Shown here: positions 10,842 to 22,000 of the stretch, one piece after another
Position numbering within the stretch: position 1 is the first letter of the stretch
Layout: every line of letters begins with the position of its first letter
Assembly: GCA_024663395.1 (NCBI GenBank)
Contig: JANFAH010000008.1
Location: 1,488,001 to 1,552,000 of the forward strand
Reading direction: 5' to 3'
Source: Pisolithus tinctorius
Taxonomy: Eukaryota > Basidiomycota > Agaricomycetes > Boletales > Pisolithaceae
DNA length: 64,000 nt
Notes under the pieces: generated by a model
The model's input: only the letters and a program-made list of their open reading frames with translations
The model's database searches: none
Told to the model about the DNA's origin: nothing
Program-made: the position numbers and the translations under genes

Positions 10842-10854
10842 GCCAAGGTCACTT
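10842..10854. repeat. LINE target-site duplication, right copy
   Basis: Exact copy of the 13 bases at 4239-4251. It marks the 5' end of the LINE. Confidence 0.9.
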
Positions 10855-11563
10855 GTATTCGGTGGCTTGGATACTTCGAGAACGGCGTTGCGCAACATTG
10901 CACCCTCATGTGAAAGATCGTTCGATAAATGGCCAGCGACATTCTCGGCGATTGTCGAAGCTGGGGTGCTGCCATTCCAAAAACACGGCATCTCCTCACC
11001 CATCACATATTTGAGGTGAGTAAGGACCACGCACCTCGTGTGTAGCGGAATATCGTGATCCCGAGTAACACAGGTGAAAGTAATAGGGACTATATCGGGC
11101 ATTCCTTCTGTTCTCATTCGCTTATCATCCGGAGGATCTTGATGACCCTCAACCCCTTTTCGTTTCAACCTGAACATTATTGGCAGTGTAAATAGACGCT
11201 CATCATTTGTAACGAGTCCCGCTGTACATGCTCACCGTCTAGGCTCGTTATTAGGGGTACCTGTGGCACCTGACGTTCCTAGTGGAAAATCTTGAGCTGA
11301 GAGATCAACAGGCGTAGCGGAGTGGTCACGGGTACAGAACGGCCGCTTCGAATGAGTATGAACGTGCATGTCCTTGCTGGTACAGCCCAAGCTTCTATTC
11401 GTTTGTTGAATCGACCCGTGCGACTTCCAGACGTCTTAACATACCGTTCTGAGTGGCACCCTTGAAGACGCATGCGGATGTAGGCGTCCATGTCTTCGTC
11501 TGGTAGATTCATACGCTTTTCTTGCTCTGCAAAGAATTCATCCACGTCGTTGTCGAACGGCAT
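10842..11563 (-). pseudogene. POL4: N-terminal exons of the interrupted POL4 gene
   Basis: Starts at an ATG (11563) with an acidic opening, DEFFAEQEKRMNLPDEDMD. Exons on the minus strand: 11563-11445, 11394-11236, 11169-10842; introns of 50 nt (GTATGT to ATAG) and 66 nt (GTGAGC to TCAG). The coding length to the insertion point is 606 nt. With the 24 nt from 4238 to 4215 this makes 630 nt, so the frame meets ATG 4214 exactly and no stop intervenes. I therefore read it as the 5' part of the polymerase gene, now cut off by the LINE. The domain content is a low-complexity Ser/Pro/Arg region with a basic RRLKRK patch (possible nuclear signal). The alternative is an independent small gene, which would make the matching frame and splice phases a coincidence. 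Confidence 0.65.
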
Positions 11564-13023
11564 TGTTGTGGGGGCGTGGCGTAAATGACTTGAAAAGTCC
11601 GCGTCACAAACTTGAATGCCAGCGAGAACTGCGAATTAACGTCTGAGGCACGTGACTTGGTCGACGGTACGCACTGCTGCAACAAAATCTCGAGAAGGGA
11701 GGTAAGAAACGCGTCACGGAAGGTGTTTCAGGGATTTGTCTGGTCCCCTGCTACAGCCTCAGATTTGGCATAGAGATTTAGGAGCAGGGGAAGGGCGAGG
11801 TCGCAGATCTGAAATAACAACCCACAGTGCAAATAAACTTCACAGCCGACTGCCGCAGGGTTCGCTTGATCACCCCAGCGAATGTTCCAAGTCGTGCAGA
11901 AGTGGGTCCCTGAAATGGTTTCATTTCATGATCAACACGAGTATTTTTATGGCATAAATGATTATTTTGCAACACCTTTCTTTTACAGGTTTTCGAAATC
12001 GATGGAAAGCATAAGATTCTGGCTCAGAAATGAAAAATGACCGGAATAGTAATCGGCCGCAGCACCGTGTAGAACGTGTAGCGTGCAGAGGCAGAGTGTC
12101 TGGGAACCCGTCGATAGGACCACGGTATTTTTCTGCATGCAATTATTGGACTCATCAGCACCGTCGAGTAAAGGGATGCAACTGATACTACACCTCAACA
12201 GACCACGAGTATCCTAGCCAACGGCGGGGCAGAGAATGGGCGTCGTGAGAGCTCCAGGGACTAATCCTGCCACGCTTTGTTGCGTAACTGTCGCAAACTT
12301 CCAGGCAGCCAATCCAAGTCTTCCAGATCCGTCACCGCCCGGTCTTTTGGGTTGCGGGCGTCTACAGAAAACGAGTCAGTCGCACTGCATCCCGAGTCTA
12401 TCCTTGTCCTGGACCCTGCTGCCTACCACATGTACTATAATGTTATCGTTGGCAAGAGGCAAACTTTCGCCCGGACGGCTCCGTTTGTAACGTAACGACT
12501 GGCTCAATTGTTTCCCTGCCCCAGCGCTCTCGACGACATTTGTTTGTTCCCAGCTACGTCCCTTGGATCTGTGCAAATTGCCAGACGGTGATTTGAAAAC
12601 TCTTCTCGTCTTTCTTACGCTATTATTGAGCTTGTCGCTGCCACCCGATGCCATCGCCGCAGACGAGATCTTCCAGCCAGCCAGCCAGCAGCATCGATCA
12701 ACGTGTCGACAACCCCCGGCCACAATGCGTGCGGCTGCCTATCAGGCTTCTCCGCGATCCCCCCTTGTGCATGGACTCCTGCCGCCCACGGTATATAGCT
12801 TACACCCCGCGCTGCCGTCGCTGATCATCATCTCAATCTCGACCTGCTTCCGGGGACCGGCTCATCCTCGTGCTAAACTTCTGCGTCGCTGAGTTGGTAT
12901 CAGGCTATATAATAGCTCAGGACTCCACCGACATCCCAATTACGGCGACCTGCCAACAATCTATCACACCCTTCTGATCCAACCCAACCCTTTACAGCTT
13001 TTCCTCTCCCATCCACGTCGTCT
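11564..13023. promoter_or_regulatory. Intergenic region between divergent POL4 and methyltransferase genes
   Basis: About 1.46 kb with no supported gene. It should hold both promoters. A TATA-like GCTATATAATAG lies at about 12904-12915, roughly 110 nt before the methyltransferase ATG, in a pyrimidine-rich context. Short open frames here have no family features. Confidence 0.5.
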
Positions 13024-14336
13024 ATGGCGATACCGCCCAACAACAATCGTAACAACGCCCGGGATGACGGGCCTGGTACATGGCCTTCCCATCCTTCTTC
13101 AAACAACAGATCTCAAGCGGCGGAACCCGAGGAAGACGGGCTTTCAGACGCCTCCTCTGTTCTGACACAGCTTGGAAACGACGAGTTTCCAAGACACTTC
13201 ACCGAGCGCGAAGGGCGTCTCTTCCATGCTCATGACGGCTCGCCGTATCCAATGCCCGTAGATGGCGGGGAACAATGGGTCAATTTTTCTCTCTCTTTTC
13301 AACGCTATTCTAGTGCCGTCCTGGGTCATTGACGAACGCCGTAACAGAGACTGAACGCACTTCACGTCCTACTCCACGAGCGCTTGGACTCGCACTTCGC
13401 AGGACCCGTCGGCGACGTGCTAGCCCAAGAGCCAGGCAGGCACAGGCGCGTTTTGGATTTGTGTACGGGTACAGGTAAATGGTGAGTGATCATCTCAACC
13501 CAGATAACCCGATCCGTTCTAATACCATCTGGTCTTGCTTTGGAAAGGGTCATAGATATGGCAAGTATATTCCCCAATGTCAAGTTTTCTGGCATCGATA
13601 TAGGTGCGATCAGAATCATTTGTGCTTACCGCTTACATACTTACCTATTCACAAACTCGTCGTTTAAAAAGTCCCTATTGCGCCGAGAACAACACCACGC
13701 AATGTTCACTTCGAGATTGCCGACGCCACACAGCCGCTCCGGTGGCGTGACGGAACCATGGATTTTGTGCACGCACGCAATGTATCACTAGCAGTTCGTC
13801 AGTCCAGCTGCGTGTTGCTTTATTAGCTTGACGAACCACGACAGATAGCTCACTACCCCCGGATGTTACGCGAAGCCACACGGGTTCTGCGCCGAGGAGG
13901 TCTCTTCTTCTCCGGGGAGATACTTCGCCAAGTGACGTTTGATCCGGAGTGCTTCCAGGGTGTGCCGGCCTTGGATGCGCCCCGGGCAGACAACTTTTAT
14001 AGACTCATCAATAGAACGTTGGCACTTCGAGGTCTAAACAACTACACAGACAGAATTGCGGAGTTCGTTCACGCAAGCGGGCAATTTGATGCTATCCGCC
14101 GACAAAACTATGTGATTCCGATCGGGGAATGGTCGTCGTCCCCGAATGACCGACGTCTTGGTGCGAGGTGTCGCGACATCCTGGCCGTGTTTGCCAGAAA
14201 CCTTGCTCCGATGCTCAAGGATGCTGCGCATCCAGATGAATTTATTGGAGAAATCATTGAGGGGTTTGTGGATGACATTGGGAGTGTACGTGGCCTAGTT
14301 GCGGTATACCAGACCGTGTGGGCCCGCAGGTGTTAA
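13024..14336 (+). CDS. LaeA-like SAM-dependent methyltransferase
   Basis: Exons 13024-13278, 13348-13481, 13548-13603, 13672-13793, 13845-14336 give 1059 nt, 352 aa, with all splice phases consistent. The disordered N-terminus is followed by HFTEREGRLFHAHDGSPYP, then the class I Rossmann fold: motif I VLDLCTGTGKWVIDMA (about 120-136), the SAM-ribose acidic region FSGIDI, DFVHARNVS, then LREATRVLRRGGLFFSGE, the usual post-motif. This is the architecture of fungal LaeA/TAM-like methyltransferases, several of which act as regulators of secondary metabolism or development; the substrate here is unknown. A TATA box lies about 110 nt upstream. Confidence 0.87.
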
Positions 14337-15050
14337 AACGGTCAAAACGTAGTATGTTCCTGGTTCCGGTCATGCTTTCTCGCTGTCTGCTTTACTCTCG
14401 CGTACTGTGTTGCTCTCTGTTCGTGTTCGCTTTACATGTTCTCGGTCCGTGAATATCATGCTTCTTCGTTATTAGAGATTCGCCTTGTCTTGGCCGAGAA
14501 CTCAGAAGATCACGACGCGAACAAGATTAGCGTCCACAGTGTGTGATTTAATGACCGGTTGTGACTCTGGAAGAGCGGCTCTGCTATGCTAGGGGAAGGG
14601 CTCGATATGAAAGTTACTTTCCGTCTTCCCGTTGGCATAGGCTGCGCAGGATCGTTGATTCGTTCAGAGTACAGCCATCCTCGAAACGAGTCGGCGTTTA
14701 CCTATCGGCGATCGGTAAGATCATCATCATTGTGGGCGGCCGCCGTGGCATGGGGCTGAGTGTCCGACGATCACAACGCTTAGGATGGATGGTCTGAGTC
14801 CAGGTCAGAAAGATCGAGAGGGCGGATATAAGTACCGTCCACAGCCTTCTTGCATACAGCGATCGACACCTCGCGTGCTATCAAGCTATATTCGTACAAA
14901 CATTCACCACATATTCAAACAAACTGGAACTCCCTATTTAGCTTTAAAAGCGATTTTCAAACCTCGCTTGGACCCCATGGATCAACATTATTACAACTAT
15001 ATTCAAAAGGGCATGGAAACTTACTTTGTGTGTGTTCAAGTGCTTGGACT
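14337..15050. other. Intergenic, no gene seen
   Basis: It holds the 3' flank of the methyltransferase gene and that of the small membrane protein gene, which converge here. I see no supported ORF, repeat or RNA gene. Confidence 0.5.
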
Positions 15051-15460
15051 TCAAGATCTAGGGATCCAGGATCCATATGTAGGCGGTGGTTTCTGAACTG
15101 CCACTTCCGTCTCCGTTTCTGGATTTGACTGGATCCGGCGACTTGACCTAACCTGAGCCCTCCGGGAGCGGACCTTGTCTTTGCTGCCTTTGCGAGGACG
15201 CTGGCCGAATATACAAGCTACTGCCACAAGCAGAGCTATGGGGTGCCAGTAAGCCAGTGTGACGTGTGTACATGTGGTAAGTTGAGAGTATTGAATGAAG
15301 CACGGGAAATGGGAACAGGCAGATGCCATCAGAGGTGAATGAGGAGACAGAAAAACAGTAACCAACCTAAGAGGCCAAGTACACCAAACACACCCAGTAG
15401 TAGGGCTGGTGACCTGGTTTTCGTCTGCTTGGGGGGGTCGGGAATAATAATGACGGTCAT
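15051..15460 (-). CDS. Small single-pass membrane protein with C-terminal PPxY motif
   Basis: Two exons, 15460-15367 and 15235-15051 (131-nt intron, GTTGGT to CATAG), 279 nt, 92 aa. A short N-terminus is followed by one strongly hydrophobic helix (about 19-42, Leu/Val/Gly rich), then a very basic juxtamembrane stretch (RPRKGSKDK, RSRR) and a C-terminal PPTY (82-85) before GSW. PPxY motifs bind WW domains of Rsp5/Nedd4 ubiquitin ligases, so the protein could be a membrane adaptor of that ligase; this is inference. Splicing removes sequence that would otherwise break the hydrophobic helix, which supports the intron. The gene is head-to-head with the arrestin gene. Confidence 0.7.
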
Positions 15461-15902
15461 ATTGTCTGTCGACGGGGAGAGTTGCGAACATCTCAAAATC
15501 CCCTCAAGGATACCTCTCAAATAACAGGGCCATTACTTTAGGAGTAGTGGTTTCGTGATTTGAGGGGTAGTAAGAGGGTATACTGCAACTTTAAGGGAAC
15601 TGGATTACATGAGTAACCTGATGAAAAGCCATCAACTTCGGCGTTGGCACGGCTGACATTAGGATGAGGCCATTATGATGTGACCTTGAGGACATGTTTC
15701 CCTTCAAGGGACTGGGAAGGATATTCTGGCCCGTGCCTGTGTGTTACATACATACTACTTACAAATGGGCAAACATTAATGTTATTATCTTATCAGCGGA
15801 CTCGGCCGACGTGTCTTTCAGGTCGGTTCGGAGTCATTTACAGAGGAACATAACCTGAGCTGACCCTTGACTAGGACTGTCGTGCACGCGGCCCCAGCTA
15901 GG
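15461..15902. promoter_or_regulatory. Divergent promoter region of the PPxY membrane protein and arrestin genes
   Basis: The two start codons are 442 nt apart and point away from each other. No clear TATA box stands out. The shared short region allows joint regulation. Confidence 0.45.
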
Positions 15903-18845
15903 ATGGCCGAGGCTGGCAAGAATGCACTGTCCATCCGTCTGACAGAGCCATTCATATTTCTGCGCACCAATGACCCTTCTGGACTCCATCCACCAGATCC
16001 AGCGGATTCACCGGGACTCGTCAGGGGACTGGTCACTCTCAATCTAGCAAAGCCGACCAGGATATCCAGCATCGAAGTCGAGCTGCAGGCAGTCGTCACT
16101 GCAACATGGCCGGAAGGTCCGTCATACCAATTGACCTCGTTGAGCCGAGTTTGAACCACTCATCCCGTTCGTGTTAACTAGGTATCGGCCCACGGCGGCT
16201 GGATGTAACTAACGATAATACCGTCTATTCTGCCAAGACGACTTGCTTTCGTGCTGATGACCTCTCATTCGCAAGACGCGCAACTTCCGTTGGCCCCGGT
16301 CTGTTTCTCTCCAATGCAAACGACTACGATCAGGAACTTCATCCGCGCCCGCCGACCTATACCCCTTCCGCCAGCGCAAGCGCCCAACAAACACAGCCCA
16401 TGCGGTCTGCCCGTCATGGCAGCTGCGATTTCGTTACCCGTAATAGAGAGCCTACGCCTCCTTATACCTTTGCCCCTTCCGCGGACTCTTCCTTTGCTCT
16501 GCCCTCTGCCACTGCTTCTTCCTCCCATGTAGGTCCGCCAGGCATTCCTACTACCCTCTCGAGCGCTTCCCTCTCCAGTGGCGTTGGTCAGCACGATGTC
16601 ACCACATCTAGACGCCCATCAAGCGAAGAAGCCTATCCACTGCCAAGACTCTCACGTGTCTCCCGGTCTCCCGAACGCGGCCGCCGTGTTAATTCACCAC
16701 ATAGCCATGATACCTCGGCCCGCTGTGAGTCCGTCACCCGCACCAGCCGGGGACGCTCCCGCTTCTCCCTGTCGTCAGTGCTAGACGTCGTCAAAGAAGT
16801 CACGGGAACCGTTGGGAGGTCCAAATCGAGGAGCGCTCGCTTCGACAGCAATGGCTGTCCAGAAGAAACCGAACGAGGGAGGACAAAGGTCCGCGCGGCT
16901 GTTCCTCCTACTACGCTGGACGTGGACGCTACCCCGCACCGATCCACCTCTCAACAACCTCGCCAGACCTCCCATCCGCACTCTTACAGCTTTTTCGGTC
17001 TTGGGCGTGTTCTTGGGCTAGATGGAGATGCAGAGGACGATGCCGGACGTGGGCGCAAGCACAAGGATCATGGTGAAGGATGGAAGGAGTTCAGAGAGGG
17101 CATGTTTCATGTTCACCCATCTTTCATTTCGTATTCATTCGCGGCTAACACGCACTACCTTGTTTTTTTTTTGCAGGTACATACACGTACCCGATCGTGT
17201 TCCCTCTCTCTCCGCATCTCCCTCCGACATACAAACTTCCATGGGCTTCCCTCTCGTATACTCTTCGCGCCGTCGTACACCGACCCGGGGCTTTCACATC
17301 CAAAATGACCTGTTCAAAGCCCTTCATCGTTGTTTCTGCACCAGCCGTTAGTACGAGCGAAGGTGGGGGTGCTTCTGGAGACCCAGGTCCAGTTTCCATC
17401 GATCGAGTCTGGGAAGGAAGACTCGGATACTCTATCGAGCTTCCAGGTCGGCTTCTTATCGCGGGTGCAGGTGATGAAGTCACTCATCCTGCCAATGATC
17501 ACGGGGGCGGGAACGTGGGTGGATCGAGGATCAACTTGAATGGTGCCGCGCAGGGCGACCGAGCCGATCTCGTCTCGTTGCGCACGTTCAATAGTATGGA
17601 GGCACCCCAGGCGAGGATCCCTGCGGAGGGAACGATCGTTCTCGGTCTTACTTTGGTACCGCTGGAGAAAGTTAAAGTTTGGCGTATCGCAGCTTTCATA
17701 GACGAGCGGGTGACATATCTCTCCAATGGTACGGCCAGCGGGCGCGACGACACGCTTCACCGCGTGGTACTGTGGAGCGTAGAGGACACTCAGTCCCCGC
17801 ATGACAACGAGAGGAATAGTATGGATGCGCCTATTAGCGGTAAAGCCAAGGGGAAGGAGACAGCAAAAGCGCCAGAACCGATTCCCATCCTCCCCACGCC
17901 TCTTTCTCCACACCGATCTCCTCTCCTTCCTTATCTTCGGCCTGGTGCAGATCCCTCGGATTTGATCGGCCCTGGTCCGTATAACTTTTCGACTGTGCTA
18001 TCCATCCCGGGCTGCGGGAATGCACCGTCAAAGGGACCCTTGATCACTTTCTCGATTCGTCATCGTGATGCGGGGGTTCGCGTAGAACATACTTTGCGCA
18101 TTGTCATACGCGTAGAGAGGGTGGACGAGAACCACGACAGTACCTCGGATAGCGTTGGAGAGGATAGCAAGAAACAACTATTTGATATCGCGGTGCAAGT
18201 CCCCGTGGTCGTGCTTTCCGTAAGTCTCTCTCCTATCACTGCTCAGCATGCCTTGAAGGTCCTCCGATCATACAACCCTAGTGCCGTGCGTTGGAGTGGC
18301 AGACTCTGCCTCGGTACTGCGAAGTTCTCGATGACAACGCTGCCAGAGCCCCTGAAAGCTGTCCCTGTGCTGCACGAGTGAGAGGTGGTGTGGTCGGCGA
18401 GAGCCAACCAGAACAGCCATACACGACAAGTTCTGACGCTTCCTCATTCGAAAACGGGAGTGTCCTCACTACATCTACGGATACACATCTACCATCGACG
18501 GCTTCTAGTTCCGGGTCGGGACTCGCTTCGCCATTGCCAGGGTCTCTTCTGCATGCGCCAACACCACCGGACATGCATCCTGCAAACGCCATCGTGCACC
18601 AGCAGAGTCCAAACCAAGCGGTGCGACCTGAATCCATGCTAACAGTGCCTCGAGATGCCGCACATCCTTCACATATCGCTCACCTCCACCTCCGTCCGAC
18701 GCATTCCCATTCGCGAAGTCCGGCGAGAGAGCCGTTACCGACTATTACAAGGTATGAGCGATTGGTGTCCGGTCAGGAAAGTGAGGCTGGGGAAGCGCCG
18801 CCTTCGTATGAGAGCGTTGCGGGTAGTGTCAGTCTGAACGCCTAG
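15903..18845 (+). CDS. Alpha-arrestin (ART-family trafficking adaptor)
   Basis: Exons 15903-16116, 16182-17099, 17177-18219, 18282-18845 give 2739 nt, 912 aa. Arrestin N domain: LSIRLTEPFIFLR, LVTLNLAKPTRISSIEVEL, the NTVYSAKTTC region, then after a long Ser/Pro insert with basic RS stretches GWKEFREGTYTYPIVFPL and VHRPGAFTSKM. Arrestin C domain: VWEGRLGYSIELPGR, GTIVLGLTLVPLEKVKVWRI, DIAVQVPVVVLS, then EWQTLPRYCE. PPxY motifs PPTY (128-131) and PPSY (898-901) match the Rsp5-recruiting motifs of fungal ARTs, which bring the ligase to plasma-membrane transporters for endocytosis. The start ATG was chosen because earlier in-frame codons lack ATG. The second intron (17100-17176) must start with GC to keep the conserved EGTYTYP joined. 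It is longer than typical family members owing to the Ser-rich insert. Confidence 0.9.
17100..17176 (+). other. GC-AG intron of the arrestin gene
   Basis: Donor GG/GCATGT, acceptor TTTGCAG, 77 nt with a long T run before the acceptor. The available GT donors put the downstream exon in the wrong frame; the GC donor rebuilds FREG/TYTYP. Confidence 0.6.
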
Positions 18846-19080
18846 TAACGCGAGTCGGTCTTTGTGAGTGTAATAGTACGTTATAGTTCCGTTGGTAGTT
18901 TTCGGTTAGTGGGTGTGGTAGTATATTTTGTTCTGGAGAACCTAACTGTGGAGTACCATAGGCATCAGTAGCTCGTTTACGAGTTGTACTAATAGCACTT
19001 GTGTGTATCTACGCTAGTAGACCGGTGTGATCCGATGTTAGAACCATGGTTTGGGCGCTCAACGGACTGCAGTCACTCCC

Positions 19081-22000
19081 ATGACACGCCACTGCAACCA
19101 TACATCCTCTTACCCCGAGCTCAACTATGGCAGCGGGGCAAAGTGGATCAAGAATCTGACGCAGGGTCGCCTGTCTAATTTTCTAGGCGGTCACTTTTCA
19201 GATGTCAACCTCTCATCGAAACTCTTCGTACATCGACTCGACGGCCCTGGCGTCGTCGACTTGCAGGTATGGAGCGCACCAGGGTTGACGAAGCCGCTAT
19301 TCGCAGAGGCCATACGCAAGAAGTTTAGGTCGGCGAAGAAAGGAGAGTCGTTTGGGCCGTCTTGTGCGTTGAATTCTTGTTCTATTGTCCGTTTGTATGC
19401 GGTTGACCAGTGTTCAAACGTTCAATTATGTAGGGGTATGTGCACTAATGTTACTGCTCTTGTTGGGCAGACTGATAGAGATGTATATGTATAGACGAAC
19501 CACTGGTGGAAAGTGAAGATGACGATTCCTGCATCATGGAAAGATTACGAGCGGGTCCAACGTACGCACAGCTACACCTCATTTCGACCTCACCTAACTA
19601 GTAAATAAATTCCAGTCGAGTTTGACCCCGGCTGTGAGGCCATGGTGTTCTCCACGGATGGCGTTCCGCTCCAAGGTAAACTTGTGTTTCCAAGTCTCAG
19701 GCACTGTTATTAATATCAACACCCAGGCATAACGGGTGGATTTGGTGGGGATCGACGCGTCGAGCATATCATTCCACGCGAAGCCGTCCTACGAGGAACA
19801 TACGAAGTCGTCATCGAATCTAGTTGCAACGGCATGTTTGGCGTCCCGTGGAACGGGGATGCCGTCGCACCTCCAGACGTAAGTCTCTCCCTCCCCGATT
19901 TCAGTTCCACCTATCTCTCGCATTCGTTGCCCTTGCCTGACGGGTTATTATAGATGAACAGATACTTCGGGCTGGCATCTGCCGATCTCGTCGTCCCGAA
20001 TCAGGAAGCGTGTACGTGTGTTGCCTCCACTGCATATTCTGTTATTCACCGTCGCCGCATGGTCTGTCTTTGACAATGTCTCCTTTTTAGGGCGCCTGAT
20101 GTGGGATTTCAACACCTTGCGCGAGCTGGTGGATACCCTTCCGGGGAACACTCCATTACAGAATAAGGCCCTGGTCACCGCAAATGCGATTATGAACGCC
20201 TTCACGACGGGCGACGATGAGAACATCAACCAGATGCGTGCTATCGCCGAAGACGTCTTTGGAAAAGGTTGGGAGGCCAAGGGTGCAGGTATCTATGACG
20301 AAGGTGCAAAGAGGGCCCAAGTGGTTGGAATATCATATTGTCATATCGTGCGTTGAATTCCAAACCATTGCTTTGAGTCGCGTCTGCGAACCACTGGCTT
20401 TGTTTTTTAATGCTTTGCATGGAACAGGATACGGCGTGGTTATGGCCATATGCAGTTACGCAGCAGAAGACTGCTCGGTCCTGGTCGACCCAGATCAATC
20501 TTATGGAAAGGTTTCCTGAACATCGATTTGCATGCTCGCAAGCGCAACAGTTCAAGTGGTTAGAACAAGTGAGTTGACTTTGATACCCCTTCTACCCCGC
20601 GTTATCTTACCTAAGGGGGAAACAGCAATATCCACCCTTGTTCGAAAAACTCAAGCACAAGATCGTGTCAGGACAGTTCCACCTCATTGGTGGTGCATGG
20701 GTCGAGAACGACGGTAACATGCCTTCTGGCGAAGCTCTCGTCCGCCAGTTCTTGTACGGACAGCGGTATTTTGAGTCTCGGTTCGGAAAGCGATGCGAGA
20801 CGGCGTGGCTCCCTGACACGTTCGGATTGACTGCTGCCTATCCCCAGCTAATTCGGGACGCTGGGATGAAGTATTTCTTTACTCAGAAGCTTTCCTGGTG
20901 AGTTGCTTGGTTTCATCGTGCACCTCTCTCATGGTACTAAAAATGTTATTTTTACAGGAACAATGTGTACGTCATGGTCATGCTTTAAAGAGATGGGTAG
21001 TGGTTCATGTCCAATACATATGCTGTTCACAGAAACGTTTTCCCGCATTCGACTTTCAATTGGGTTGGCATAGACGGCACGCAGGTATTATGTCATATGA
21101 CTCCGGTCGGTGAGTTATCCCGTCGCGTGTGAGACTGAATACAATGCGGATAGGTACTTACCTCTTGCAGATACCTACACGGCCCAGGCTAATGTAGGGG
21201 AGGTTAACAAAGCCATCTCAAATCACAAGGTTCACATGTCTCGTTGAATTCGCTTGAAAACCGCACTCAAAAGGTGCTAGAACCTCGAATCGAACGATAC
21301 CGCACTCCTAGTCTTTGGTAACGGCGACGGTGGTGGAGGTGCACTTCCCAAGATGTTAGAAAATGTACGTGTCGACAGCCGTTTGACCTCCGCGCGGGTT
21401 GACGATCATACTTAGCTGCGGAGAATCAGGGCAGTGACGAACAATCACCGCGAGCTGCCCCCTGTGAGCATGGGTAGCACCGTTGAGCAATTTTTTGAGG
21501 ATATCGAGAGGGATTCTAAGGGAGGAACGAGTCTCCCAGTATGGTATGCGTTTGCGTTGTCCCTGCATTGTGTTAAAGACCGATTATGTTCGATATCAGG
21601 CGTGGAGAGCTGTACCTGGAGGTAGGATTATGGTGATGCGGTAAGAGAAGTATTCACTTTTGTTTTTTTAGTTCCACAGGGGGACGTATACATCTCACGG
21701 TGGGTGCCATCTGAAATGATTAGATAGACACGATCCAATTGATTCCTCATTTAGGTTCTATCAAGAAGGGCAATAGGAAATGTGAGATCCTACTGCGCGA
21801 TGTCGAGGCAAGACCGGCCGTGTGCGAATGTGTCTATTTCATCTGACGAATTACTAGCGTGTTGCAACACTTGCAACTATCTACAAGCCCGCTTCCAGCA
21901 ACTACGTATACCCAAAGAAGTCTATTGACGATTGTTGGGAGAAAGTGCTCTTAAACCAATGTGCGTCTCTCAACTTGGAATGCCCGTCCGTGATCTAATG

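Noticed and set aside
12563..12892. Plus-strand ORF with a hydrophobic leader resembling a signal peptide
   Set aside because: No downstream domain, in a pyrimidine-rich promoter region, and it overlaps the presumed upstream region of the methyltransferase gene.
17314..17913. Long antisense ORFs over the arrestin, LINE and retroelement genes
   Set aside because: Explained as shadows of the true coding frames; they lack family motifs.
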